A stretch of DNA of 64,000 nt from an uncultured Lachnospiraceae bacterium (GCA_910577675.1 CAJTOR010000011.1:28522-92521), one strand, 5' to 3'. Positions 26,749 to 34,868 are shown, counted from the first letter of the stretch. Program-made: numbers and translations. Notes: a model not told the origin generated them from the letters alone.

Positions 26749-26849
26749 AAACAGCATGTGACCGGACAGTACCGCAGAGGAATTTATGGGAGCGTATGCG
26801 GACAGAAATTACTCTGTTTTAACGGTATGGAAGGGAACATGCGGAACTT
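26749..26849 (+). repeat. GGAACT element, copy B (adjoins the rpsK start)
   Basis: Second 101-bp tandem unit. GCGGAACTT at its end runs into AAAATAGGAGG, the rpsK ribosome binding site, 20 bp before the ATG. Its structure is as in copy A. The similar copies before rplQ and before the glycosyltransferase gene at 43190 also end GCGGAACT and then AATAGGAG. Confidence 0.85.
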
Positions 26850-26868
26850 AAAATAGGAGGTTTAAAAC

Positions 26869-27270
26869 ATGGCTAAGAAGGCAGTAGCAGCTAAGAAAAC
26901 TGCGAAAAAGCGTGTCAGAAAAAATGTAGACCGTGGACAGGCACATATCCAGTCGTCCTTTAATAATACAATTGTTACTCTTACGGATTCGGAAGGCAAT
27001 GCACTCTCCTGGGCAAGCGCGGGCGGGTTGGGATTCCGCGGCTCAAGGAAATCCACACCATATGCGGCGCAGATGGCAGCGGAAACCGCTGCAAAAGCAG
27101 CATTACCGCACGGGTTGAGATCCGTTGAAGTTATGGTAAAAGGACCGGGTTCCGGCAGGGAAGCAGCGATCCGTGCGCTTCAGGCATGCGGCATTGAAGT
27201 AACCAGCATCAAGGATGTCACTCCGGTTCCACATAATGGGTGCAGACCGCCAAAGCGTAGAAGAGTCTAA
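26869..27270 (+). CDS. rpsK: 30S ribosomal protein S11
   Basis: A 133-aa S11 with an Ala/Lys-rich N-terminal tail and the conserved FNNTIVTLTDSEGNALSWAS and PVPHNGCRPPKRRRV. It lines the platform near the mRNA exit. Two tandem 101-bp elements separate it from rpsM. Confidence 0.98.
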   Translation: MAKKAVAAKKTAKKRVRKNVDRGQAHIQSSFNNTIVTLTDSEGNALSWASAGGLGFRGSRKSTPYAAQMAAETAAKAALPHGLRSVEVMVKGPGSGREAAIRALQACGIEVTSIKDVTPVPHNGCRPPKRRRV

Positions 27271-27286
27271 TAGGAGGTAAAGAACT

Positions 27287-27883
27287 ATGGCAAGAGATAT
27301 GAGTCCTGTATTAAAAAAATGTAGATCTTTAGGCCTTGAGCCGAGCTATCTTGGTATCGATAAGAAGTCAAAAAGGACCTTTGCGCGGGCGGGCAAGAAA
27401 GTAAGCGAGTACGGCATGCAGCTGCGCGAGAAGCAGAAAGCAAAGTTTATTTACGGAGTGCTTGAGAAGCCGTTCCGCAACAATTTTGAGAAAGCAAAGA
27501 AATTGAAGTATGGCACGACGGGCGAGAACATGTTGATTCTCCTTGAGCTTCGCCTTGACAATATTATTTTCCGCATGGGTTACGGCAGGACAAGAACTGA
27601 GGCAAGACAGATCGTTGACCACAAGCATGTGCTTGTAAACGGAAAATGTGTTAATATCCCATCCTACCAGGTAAAACCGGGCGATGTGATCTCCATTAAG
27701 GAGAAAGTAAAATCCATGCAGAGATATAAGGACATCCTTGAGGTAACCGGCGGAAGAGCAGTGCCGTCGTGGCTTGAGGCTGACCATGAGAATATGACCG
27801 GTACGGTGAAGGAAATCCCGACCAGGGAACAGATTGATGTCCCTGTAAACGAAGTGCTTATCGTCGAGTTGTACTCCAAATAA
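27287..27883 (+). CDS. rpsD: 30S ribosomal protein S4
   Basis: A 198-aa S4 with the S4 RNA-binding domain at about residues 88-150 (LELRLDNIIFRMGYGRTR; ARQIVDHKHVLVNGKCVNIP). There are no N-terminal zinc cysteines. A primary 16S binder and in several bacteria the regulator of its own transcript. It sits between rpsK and rpoA, unlike in Bacillus subtilis, where rpsD is elsewhere. Confidence 0.97.
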   Translation: MARDMSPVLKKCRSLGLEPSYLGIDKKSKRTFARAGKKVSEYGMQLREKQKAKFIYGVLEKPFRNNFEKAKKLKYGTTGENMLILLELRLDNIIFRMGYGRTRTEARQIVDHKHVLVNGKCVNIPSYQVKPGDVISIKEKVKSMQRYKDILEVTGGRAVPSWLEADHENMTGTVKEIPTREQIDVPVNEVLIVELYSK

Positions 27884-27948
27884 TAGGCTGGAATTTTTGC
27901 TCTATCTGTTTGGGATACCCTCAGAACAACCCATAAGGAGGGGCCAAG

Positions 27949-28911
27949 ATGTTTGATTTTGAAAAACCTGGAATTGAGATTGCTGAGATTTCAGAAGATA
28001 AGAAATACGGACGGTTTGTAGTTGAACCTCTTGAGCGAGGATACGGTACGACTTTGGGTAATTCCCTGAGGAGAATCATGCTTTCTTCCCTGCCGGGTGC
28101 AGCGGTGAGTCATGTAAAGATTGATGGTGTTGTCCATGAGTTTATGCCGATTCCAGGTGTGAAGGAAGATGTCACGGAAATCATTATGAACATCAAAAAC
28201 CTCGCGATCAAAAATAATGCTGAAACCGATGAGCCGAGAACCGTGTACATCGATTTTGTGGGCGAGGGCATTGTGCGGGCAAAGGACATTAAAGGGGATA
28301 ATGATATAGAGGTTCTCAACCCGGAAACAGTGATTGCCACCATGAATGGCGGTATGGACAACAAGCTCTTTATTGAAATGACCATCAAGAAGGGGAGAGG
28401 TTACAGTAGTTCCGACAAGAACAAGAGCGATGACCAGCCAATCGGTACAATCGCGGTCGATTCAATCTTCACCCCGGTAAAACGCGTCAACCTTACTGTG
28501 GAAAATACCCGTGTCGGCCAGATAACCGATTTTGATAAACTGACACTTGATGTGTGGACGGACGGCACGCTGGCACCTGACGAGGCAGTAAGCCTTGCAG
28601 CAAAGGTGTTAAGCGAGCACCTGAATTCTTTCATTGACCTTTCCGAGAATGCAAAGACAGCGGAGGTTATGGTTCAGAAAGAAGACAACCACAAAGAGAG
28701 AGTCCTCGAGATGAGCATTGACGAGCTTGAACTGTCAGTTCGTTCTTACAACTGTTTAAAGAGAGCGGGAATCAACACCGTAGAAGAGTTATGTAACCGT
28801 ACTTCCGAGGATATGATGAAGGTGCGCAACCTTGGACGGAAATCCCTCGAGGAGGTACTTGCGAAGTTGAAGGAGCTCGGTTTATCATTAAACCTGGGCG
28901 AAAGTGAATAA
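27949..28911 (+). CDS. rpoA: RNA polymerase alpha subunit
   Basis: A 320-aa alpha subunit. The N-terminal dimerisation domain is at about residues 1-230 (RGYGTTLGNSLRRIMLSSLP). The C-terminal domain at about 250-313 has LELSVRSYNCLKRAGINTV and MMKVRNLGRKSLEEVLAKL, which binds UP elements and activators. AAGGAGGGG precedes ATG. Confidence 0.98.
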   Translation: MFDFEKPGIEIAEISEDKKYGRFVVEPLERGYGTTLGNSLRRIMLSSLPGAAVSHVKIDGVVHEFMPIPGVKEDVTEIIMNIKNLAIKNNAETDEPRTVYIDFVGEGIVRAKDIKGDNDIEVLNPETVIATMNGGMDNKLFIEMTIKKGRGYSSSDKNKSDDQPIGTIAVDSIFTPVKRVNLTVENTRVGQITDFDKLTLDVWTDGTLAPDEAVSLAAKVLSEHLNSFIDLSENAKTAEVMVQKEDNHKERVLEMSIDELELSVRSYNCLKRAGINTVEELCNRTSEDMMKVRNLGRKSLEEVLAKLKELGLSLNLGESE

Positions 28912-28922
28912 TAATTATATAT

Positions 28923-29024
28923 AAAAGCATATGCCCGGACAGTGCCAGAAAGGAATTTCTGAAAGCTGTGCGGACAGAAATTTCTTTCTCCAGACATTGG
29001 TGCGGGGTGGGCATATGCGGAACT
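28923..29024 (+). repeat. GGAACT element, copy C (before rplQ)
   Basis: Terminal stem GCATATGCCC (28927-28936) with GGGCATATGC (29009-29018), 10 bp, then GGAACT, then CAGAATAGGAGG, the rplQ ribosome binding site. Inner stem of 15 pairs: 28947-28961 (AGAAAGGAATTTCTG) with 28975-28989 (CAGAAATTTCTTTCT), including one G-T pair. The stem sequences differ from copies A and B yet still pair. Confidence 0.85.
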
Positions 29025-29043
29025 CAGAATAGGAGGAAACAAC

Positions 29044-29580
29044 ATGGCAGGCTATAGAAAACTGGGAAGAAATTCCAGCCAGAGAAAAGCATTGCTCCGG
29101 AACCAGGTTACGAATCTGCTTTACCATGGTAAGATCGTGACAACGGAAACCAGAGCCAAGGAAATCCGCAGCATTGCGGAGGGCTTTATCGCGATGGCAG
29201 TCAAGGAAAAAGATAATTTTGATACCGTTACTGTAAATGCGAAAGTAGCACGCAAAGACCAGAATGGCAAGAGGGTAAAAGAAGTGGTGGACGGCAAGAA
29301 GCGTGATGTTTTTGATACCGTTGAGAAGTCCATCAAGAAAGATAAGCCGTCAAGACTCCATGCAAGAAGAAAGATGTATGCTTATCTCTATGATATTACC
29401 GAGGTTCCTGCTGAGAACGCTGGAAAGAAAAAGAACACAAAGAAGGTTGACCTTGCTGATAAGCTCTTTGACGAGATAGCGCCAAAGTATGCAGATCGCA
29501 ATGGTGGTTATACCAGAATCGTAAAAATCGGACCGCGCAAGGGCGATGCAGCGATGACGGTATTAATTGAACTGGTGTAA
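29044..29580 (+). CDS. rplQ: 50S ribosomal protein L17, long form
   Basis: A 178-aa L17 with the usual N-terminus (YRKLGRNSSQRKALLRNQVT) and C-terminus (GGYTRIVKIGPRKGDAAMTV). The family is commonly about 110-130 aa; the extra length is a Lys-rich insert at about residues 60-130 (KDQNGKRVKEVVDGKKRDVF and onwards). It lies at the tunnel exit region. It ends the alpha operon with a strong terminator. Confidence 0.96.
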   Translation: MAGYRKLGRNSSQRKALLRNQVTNLLYHGKIVTTETRAKEIRSIAEGFIAMAVKEKDNFDTVTVNAKVARKDQNGKRVKEVVDGKKRDVFDTVEKSIKKDKPSRLHARRKMYAYLYDITEVPAENAGKKKNTKKVDLADKLFDEIAPKYADRNGGYTRIVKIGPRKGDAAMTVLIELV

Positions 29581-29593
29581 ATTGGAAGTTATA

Positions 29594-29631
29594 AAATCCC
29601 CTGTCCGGAAAAATTTGGACGGGGGATTTTT
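29594..29631 (+). terminator. Rho-independent terminator after rplQ
   Basis: AAATCCCCTGTCC (29594-29606) pairs with GGACGGGGGATTT (29617-29629), 13 pairs including T-G, 10-nt loop, and a T run. It ends the ribosomal protein supercluster. Confidence 0.93.
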
Positions 29632-30089
29632 GACTTTATGGATACTTGTCGGTGGTGTATTATTAAAGTGTCGTCATTTCCTGACACCACCAACTATATA
29701 CAGTTATGAATGTTTGTGCATAGATGGATTGCAACTGTTAGTTTTGTGGGATTAGCCCATCATCTAAGCTTATGGGGTTGCACCCACATTATTTCACAGG
29801 TTCGGGTATCTGCACAGAGTGGTTACTTAAAGGGTACCAAAGTGAACATCAGGGTGTTTTTTAAGATTAATAGAAGTGAATATATATGTTATATAAAATG
29901 GAGTGGACGAAGCAGTAATGTTATGGTAAAATGAAGTGGAAGTGGAAGTGGAAGTGGAAGTGGAAGTGGAAGTGGAAGTGGGGAGGGCAGTGTCCGCCCA
30001 AAGTCCGTTATTCCTGTAAATATCACAGTGCTTATATACTTTTTTAAAATGAGAATATATCAGAATTAAATTGAAAGGAACTGCTCATT
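29632..30089 (+). other. Non-coding stretch between rplQ and ecfA1
   Basis: No supported gene. It contains a GGTGGTGT/ACACCACC inverted repeat at about 29650-29690, a small GGGT/ACCC hairpin, and a hexanucleotide tandem repeat at 29933-29980. The open frames here (for example 29710-29934) lack binding sites and run into the repeat. No strong promoter for ecfA1 was seen. Confidence 0.55.
29933..29980 (+). repeat. Eight tandem copies of GAAGTG
   Basis: A perfect 48-bp run of the 6-bp unit GAAGTG, 110 bp before ecfA1. Such short arrays are prone to slippage; one with a 6-bp period outside a coding region could only change spacing. Confidence 0.95.
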
Positions 30090-30950
30090 ATGTCCATGAT
30101 TCAAACCGATAACCTGATATTTGAATATATCCGACGCGATGAGGAAGGCAATGTGGAATCCATTACAAAAGCCCTGGATGGCGTATCCATGGAGATAAAA
30201 AAGGGGGATTTTGTTGCGATTCTCGGTCATAATGGCTCGGGAAAATCCACTCTGGCGAAACATATTAATGCCATCTTGCTGCCGACCGAGGGAGCCCTGT
30301 ATGTGGGGGGGATGGATACCAGGGAGGAAGCGCGCCTCTGGGATATCCGCCAGACGGCGGGTATGGTTTTTCAGAATCCGGACAACCAGATCATAGCAAC
30401 GGTCGTGGAGGAGGACGTGGGATTCGGACCGGAGAACCTCGGCGTGCCGACACAGGAAATATGGAAACGCGTGGAGGAGAGTTTAAAGGCGGTTGGGATG
30501 TACGAGTACCGCACACACTCGCCAAATAAATTATCCGGCGGTCAGAAGCAGCGGGTGGCAATCGCGGGCATTATGGCAATGAAGCCGCAGTGCATTGTAC
30601 TTGACGAACCCACTGCCATGCTGGATCCTAGCGGCAGGAAAGAAGTGATCCGCACGGTAAGGGAATTAAACCGCAGGGAAAAGGTCACTGTGCTTTTAAT
30701 CACGCATTATATGGAGGAAGTGATCCATGCGGACAAGGTGATTGTGATGGATGACGGGAAAATTGTAATGCAGGGAAGTCCGCGTGAAGTTTTCTCCCAG
30801 GTGGAAAAACTGAAATCCTACCGCATGGATGTGCCGCAGGTAACGGAACTTGCCTATGAGCTGAAAAAGGCGGGGATGCCGCTGCCGGATGGGGTCTTGT
30901 CGGTGGAAGAATTTGCGGAGGCAGTTGAGCGCTGCCTGAAGGGAGCGTGA
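30090..30950 (+). CDS. ecfA1: Energy-coupling factor transporter ATPase EcfA1
   Basis: A 286-aa ABC ATPase with Walker A GHNGSGKST (about residue 46), Q-loop QNPDNQ, signature LSGGQKQRVA and Walker B CIVLDEPTAML. QNPDNQ is typical of EcfA1. It pairs with EcfA2 to drive uptake of vitamins or metals through EcfT and substrate-specific S proteins encoded elsewhere. Confidence 0.95.
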   Translation: MSMIQTDNLIFEYIRRDEEGNVESITKALDGVSMEIKKGDFVAILGHNGSGKSTLAKHINAILLPTEGALYVGGMDTREEARLWDIRQTAGMVFQNPDNQIIATVVEEDVGFGPENLGVPTQEIWKRVEESLKAVGMYEYRTHSPNKLSGGQKQRVAIAGIMAMKPQCIVLDEPTAMLDPSGRKEVIRTVRELNRREKVTVLLITHYMEEVIHADKVIVMDDGKIVMQGSPREVFSQVEKLKSYRMDVPQVTELAYELKKAGMPLPDGVLSVEEFAEAVERCLKGA

Positions 30951-31022
30951 CAAGTTTCCAAAAGAGAAATAGCCGGTAGAAATAATATAAAACATCAAGA
31001 GTTTTCTGACAGGAGAAATAAA

Positions 31023-31877
31023 ATGTCCATCATAATAGATAAATTAAATTATATCTACAGTCCTGGAACTGCCTATGAAAAGCAGGCGCTCAAAAATATC
31101 AATCTTGTAATAGAAGACGGGGAATTTATTGGGCTGATCGGACATACCGGTTCGGGCAAATCAACGTTGATCCAGCACTTAAACGGGCTGGTAAAAGCGA
31201 CAAGCGGGGGCGTGTACTACAATGGAGCCGATATTTACGATGCGGATTACAACTTAAAAGAACTGAGGACAAAAGTAGGTCTGGTTTTCCAGTACCCGGA
31301 ACACCAGCTTTTTGAAACAACCGTGTTAAAAGACGTTCAGTTCGGACCCAAAAACCTTTCCTTAACACCGCTTGAGGTTGATTTAAGGGCATATGGTGCA
31401 CTAAAGCAGGTTGGAATCCCGGATGATTTGATTGACGCATCTCCGTTTGAATTATCCGGCGGGCAAAAGCGCCGCGTGGCGATTGCCGGGGTGTTGGCGA
31501 TGGAGCCGGAAGTTTTGATACTCGATGAGCCGACGGCGGGGCTTGACCCTAAGGGGCGCGATGAAATCCTTGACCAGATCGCAAAAATCCACAATGAGCG
31601 CCATATCACGGTGATACTTGTATCGCATAGTATGGAGGATGTGGCGAAATATGTCGGGCGGATAATTGTGATGGATCACGGGATGGCAGTGTATGACGGC
31701 GCGCCAAAAGCGGTTTTTTCGCATTATAAGGAACTTGAGCAGATCGGGCTTGCAGCGCCGCAGGTCACCTACGCAATGCATGCGTTAAGGGAGCGCGGCA
31801 TACCGGTAACAACCGAAGCGACAACCGTTATGGAAGCGGGGGCAGCGATACTTGCGGTCTGGAAAGGAATTAAATAA
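31023..31877 (+). CDS. ecfA2: Energy-coupling factor transporter ATPase EcfA2
   Basis: A 284-aa ABC ATPase with GHTGSGKST, QYPEHQ (the EcfA2 form of the Q-loop), LSGGQKRRVA and VLILDEPTAGLDP. Second ATPase of the ECF module. It follows ecfA1 by 72 bp, and has AGGAG 9 bp before ATG. Confidence 0.95.
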   Translation: MSIIIDKLNYIYSPGTAYEKQALKNINLVIEDGEFIGLIGHTGSGKSTLIQHLNGLVKATSGGVYYNGADIYDADYNLKELRTKVGLVFQYPEHQLFETTVLKDVQFGPKNLSLTPLEVDLRAYGALKQVGIPDDLIDASPFELSGGQKRRVAIAGVLAMEPEVLILDEPTAGLDPKGRDEILDQIAKIHNERHITVILVSHSMEDVAKYVGRIIVMDHGMAVYDGAPKAVFSHYKELEQIGLAAPQVTYAMHALRERGIPVTTEATTVMEAGAAILAVWKGIK

Positions 31878-31907
31878 ATGCCGTTACTGGCAGAATGAGT
31901 GGAATTT

Positions 31908-32705
31908 ATGATACGTGATATAACAATCGGACAATATTATCCGGCGGACTCGGTACTGCACCGACTTGACCCGCGCGTGAAACTTGCGGGGACGCTCTTA
32001 TATATCGTGAGCCTCTTCCTTGTAAAAAATCTCTGGGGATACCTGATTGCGGCGCTCGCATTAGCGGCGGTGATCCGCGCATCAAAAGTGCCATTTGGCT
32101 ATATTGTAAAGGGTTTGAAGGCGGTGGTGATTCTCCTGCTCTTTACGGTATGTTTCAACCTGTTCTTAACTTCCGGGACACCGGTATTTGAATGGAAATT
32201 TATCAAAATTACCCGGGAGGGGCTTTATCTGGCGCTTTCCATGGCGGTGCGTCTGACACTCTTAATCCTGGGCTCCTCACTGATGACATTTACCACAACG
32301 CCGAACGAACTGACTGACGGGATGGAAAGCCTGCTCTCACCATTAAAAAAACTGCATGTCCCGGTGCATGAGGTGGCAATGATGATGTCAATTGCCCTGC
32401 GGTTTATCCCGATTTTGCTTGAGGAAACGGATAAGATTATGAAGGCGCAGCAGGCGAGAGGGGCGGATTTTGAAACGGGCGGGATTATAAAGCGCGCCAA
32501 GGCGATGATCCCGATCCTTGTGCCACTCTTTATCTCGGCATTCCGGCGGGCGGGTGATCTTGCCATGGCAATGGAGGCGCGCTGCTATCGGGGCGGCGCG
32601 GGCAGAACAAAGATGAAACCGCTGCATTACCACGGGCGCGATATGGGGGCGTGGATTTTGATGGCAGCATTTGTGGCGGTGGTCGTGGTGAGCCGGAAGT
32701 TTTAA
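31908..32705 (+). CDS. ecfT: Energy-coupling factor transmembrane protein EcfT
   Basis: A 265-aa membrane protein with about five hydrophobic segments and the two coupling-helix motifs (QQARGADFETG; MAMEARCYRGGAGRTKM) that carry the Ala-Arg-Gly signature. ATG 31908 is used; a GTG nine bases upstream is an alternative and the binding site is weak for both. No S-component gene is adjacent. Confidence 0.94.
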   Translation: MIRDITIGQYYPADSVLHRLDPRVKLAGTLLYIVSLFLVKNLWGYLIAALALAAVIRASKVPFGYIVKGLKAVVILLLFTVCFNLFLTSGTPVFEWKFIKITREGLYLALSMAVRLTLLILGSSLMTFTTTPNELTDGMESLLSPLKKLHVPVHEVAMMMSIALRFIPILLEETDKIMKAQQARGADFETGGIIKRAKAMIPILVPLFISAFRRAGDLAMAMEARCYRGGAGRTKMKPLHYHGRDMGAWILMAAFVAVVVVSRKF

Positions 32706-32945
32706 TACAGAATTTTTTGCTCCTGAAAAGAGAAAGCCAGGGATTTCGCTTTTATCTTTACAATTTAGAGGCGGGGAACTTCTTTGATAGGTTAAGATGC
32801 CAGAACTTACGATGCAGGAAATCAGATGCAATCCAGATGCAATCAAGAACATGGGGTATCGGCAGGATATGACCGTGCCTGAAGTTGCCAAAAAGGAGCG
32901 GAAGAAATATTTGGATTTCCATATACGGCAGGACGGGAGGGGATT

Positions 32946-33755
32946 ATGAAGCGTGTTATGCTCCGTGTGGCATATGACGGGACAGAATATTGTGGGTGGC
33001 AGAGGCAGCCAAACGGTATTACGGTTGAGGGGATACTAAATTCAAGACTTAGCGCGCTGCTTGGGGAGGATATCGAAGTAATTGGCGCGAGCAGGACGGA
33101 TGCAGGAGTGCACGCGCGCGGCAATGTCTGTGTGTTTGACACAAAGAGCCGTATTCCCGGGGAAAAATTAGCCCATGCGTTAAACCCGAGTTTGCCGGAG
33201 GATATTACCGTCCAGGAATCGTGCGAGGTTGCGGCAGACTTCCACCCAAGACACTGTGACTGCAATAAAACTTATGAGTATCAAATCTACAATGCCACCT
33301 TCCCGGATCCATTGTTAAGGAGGTATTCACATTTTCTTTATCGCCCCCTCGATGTATCTGCAATGCAGCAGGCGGCAAAATATCTGGTCGGGGAACATGA
33401 TTTTAAGAGTTTTTGTTCCGTTAATACGCAGGTAAATGAAACAGTCCGGCGGGTAAATTATCTTGAGGTTTTGGAGGGGGGGATACGCCCTTACGGCTTT
33501 GGGGCAACAGGCGAAACATCGGATGGCATTATGCCGCGCCTTATTACCATCCGCATCAATGGGAACGGTTTCCTCTATAATATGGTGCGTATTATTGCGG
33601 GGACATTGATTGAGGTCGGCTATCATAAACGTACCCCAAAGTCGCTTGCAGAATCGCTTGCGGCATGTGACCGGAAGGCAGCCGGTGCGACTGCTCCCGC
33701 GTGTGGTCTGACACTTTTAGAGATACAGTATGGGAAAACAAGTATGTTCCAATAA
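32946..33755 (+). CDS. truA: tRNA pseudouridine(38-40) synthase TruA
   Basis: A 269-aa enzyme that makes pseudouridine in the tRNA anticodon stem-loop. The catalytic Asp52 is in GASRTDAGVHARG. Other family sections: YDGTEYCGWQRQ at the N-terminus and NGFLYNMVRIIAGTLIEVG near residue 205. GGGAGGGG precedes ATG. In many Clostridia rplM and rpsI follow truA; here an accessory region does. Confidence 0.96.
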   Translation: MKRVMLRVAYDGTEYCGWQRQPNGITVEGILNSRLSALLGEDIEVIGASRTDAGVHARGNVCVFDTKSRIPGEKLAHALNPSLPEDITVQESCEVAADFHPRHCDCNKTYEYQIYNATFPDPLLRRYSHFLYRPLDVSAMQQAAKYLVGEHDFKSFCSVNTQVNETVRRVNYLEVLEGGIRPYGFGATGETSDGIMPRLITIRINGNGFLYNMVRIIAGTLIEVGYHKRTPKSLAESLAACDRKAAGATAPACGLTLLEIQYGKTSMFQ

Positions 33756-33793
33756 GGATGGCAAACCAAAATCAGCAAAGAACGGGGATTTCT

Positions 33794-34135
33794 ATGAATA
33801 TACAGATATTTGGCACAAAAAAAGATTTTGATTCCAAGAAAGCGGAGCGTTTTTTTAAGGAGCGCGGAATCAAGTACCAGTTTATTGATATGAAGGAAAA
33901 AGGCATGAGCAGGGGTGAGTTTCTATCTGTATGCCAGGCGGTCGGAGGGATTTCGAATCTGATTGACGAAGGTGGTAAGGACAGGGATTTATTGGCTCTG
34001 CTGAAACATCTATCCGCGGAGGATAGACAGGAAAAGATATTGGAAAACCAGAAAGTTATACGTGTTCCAGTAGTCCGCAACAAAAATCAGGCAACTGTTG
34101 GCTATCAGCCGGATATCTGGAAGAATTGGGAGTAA
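33794..34135 (+). CDS. ArsC/Spx-family thioredoxin-fold protein without active-site cysteine
   Basis: A 113-aa protein with the ArsC/Spx layout: beta-strand IQIFGT, helix SKKAERFFKERGIKYQFIDM, and a C-terminal VIRVPVVRNKNQATVGYQP like the RP(V/I)V..G..G part of the family. The cysteine normally present in the first loop (C-x-x-C or N-C-D-T-C) is replaced (TKKDFDSKK), so it should lack arsenate reductase activity. ATG 33794 has a modest GGGGA site; the frame extends upstream into truA. Function unknown. Confidence 0.75.
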   Translation: MNIQIFGTKKDFDSKKAERFFKERGIKYQFIDMKEKGMSRGEFLSVCQAVGGISNLIDEGGKDRDLLALLKHLSAEDRQEKILENQKVIRVPVVRNKNQATVGYQPDIWKNWE

Positions 34136-34177
34136 TCAGGAGAGTTGGAAATAATTGGATCTAAGAGGAGAGGAAAA

Positions 34178-34720
34178 ATGGACGATCGGGCACTTAGCAA
34201 GGAAATTTCCTACGCACTGCGCCATGCGCCGTGGGAGTATGAGCTTGAGATGGATGAGGAGGGGGCTGTTCCTGTTGTGCAGCTTCTCGATGCGCTGCAC
34301 CGGAGCACAAAATGGAAAAATGTATCGGAGGAGGACTTTGCAAGGATTATCGCGCAGTCGGACAAGAAGCGTTTTGAGTTGAAAGATGGAAAAATCCGGG
34401 CGTATTATGGACATTCCATACCGATGAAAATCAAAAAAGAAAGGCAGATGCCGCCGGATATCCTGTATCACGGGACGGCAAGGAGGTTCCTTACTTCCAT
34501 AAAGGAAAAGGGGCTCCTGCCGCAAAACAGGCAGTATGTCCATCTTTCCCAGGACGTGGAAACAGCGGCGAATGTCGGGAGCCGACATGACGCGAAGCCG
34601 TGTATCCTGGTGATTGATGCGAAAGTGGCGTGGTCTGACGGAGTAGGGTTCTATCTGGGCAATGAGAAAGTTTGGCTGGCGGATGCAGTGCCGCCAAAAT
34701 ATATCCGTGAGGGTAAATGA
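34178..34720 (+). CDS. kptA: RNA 2'-phosphotransferase KptA/Tpt1
   Basis: A 180-aa enzyme that moves a 2'-phosphate from RNA to NAD+, releasing nicotinamide and ADP-ribose 1'',2''-cyclic phosphate. Key residues seen: R15-H16 in ALRHAP, R74 in IRAYYGHS, YHGT at 97-100, VHLS at 121-124 and R136-H137. This matches the Arg-His-Arg-Arg set of the family. ATG 34178 follows AAGAGGAGAGG. In fungi the enzyme completes tRNA splicing; in bacteria RNA repair is suspected. Downstream are a macrodomain gene and an RNA ligase gene, which support an RNA-repair role. Confidence 0.93.
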   Translation: MDDRALSKEISYALRHAPWEYELEMDEEGAVPVVQLLDALHRSTKWKNVSEEDFARIIAQSDKKRFELKDGKIRAYYGHSIPMKIKKERQMPPDILYHGTARRFLTSIKEKGLLPQNRQYVHLSQDVETAANVGSRHDAKPCILVIDAKVAWSDGVGFYLGNEKVWLADAVPPKYIREGK

Positions 34721-34815
34721 AGTATATAAATGGTTAAACTAAAAAGAAAGTACATTATAGTATTTGAATATGTGAAAGAAAAAGAAAAAAGTTGAATGGA
34801 ATCTTTAAGAATTTT

Positions 34816-34868
34816 AATCTATTAAAGAAGTTCCGCTTCTAAGTCGTAAAGATAAAGGCGGCGGGGAA
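34816..34868 (+). mobile_element. Possible IS200/IS605-type right-end remnant
   Basis: It shares a 19-bp identical core (GCTTCTAAGTCGTAAAGAT, 34835-34853) and similar flanks with a sequence at 63022-63086. Both begin AATCTA..AAAGAAGT and close a hairpin (CCGC/GCGG here, CCCACC/GGTGGG there) before ..GGGGAATAG or ..GGGGGATAG. The layout resembles the 3' guide-RNA scaffold at TnpB element ends. No transposase gene is present. The identity of the element is inference. Confidence 0.4.

Noticed and set aside
26648..26849. CRISPR array
   Set aside because: Two adjoining 101-bp copies without spacers are not a CRISPR array; no cas gene is present, and no other spaced repeats were seen in the window.
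29710..29934. 74-aa plus-strand frame before ecfA1
   Set aside because: No binding site and no recognisable protein features; it runs up to the GAAGTG array.
29632..30089. Riboswitch before the ECF transporter genes
   Set aside because: I looked for conserved cobalamin, thiamine or other riboswitch motifs and found none that I could recognise.
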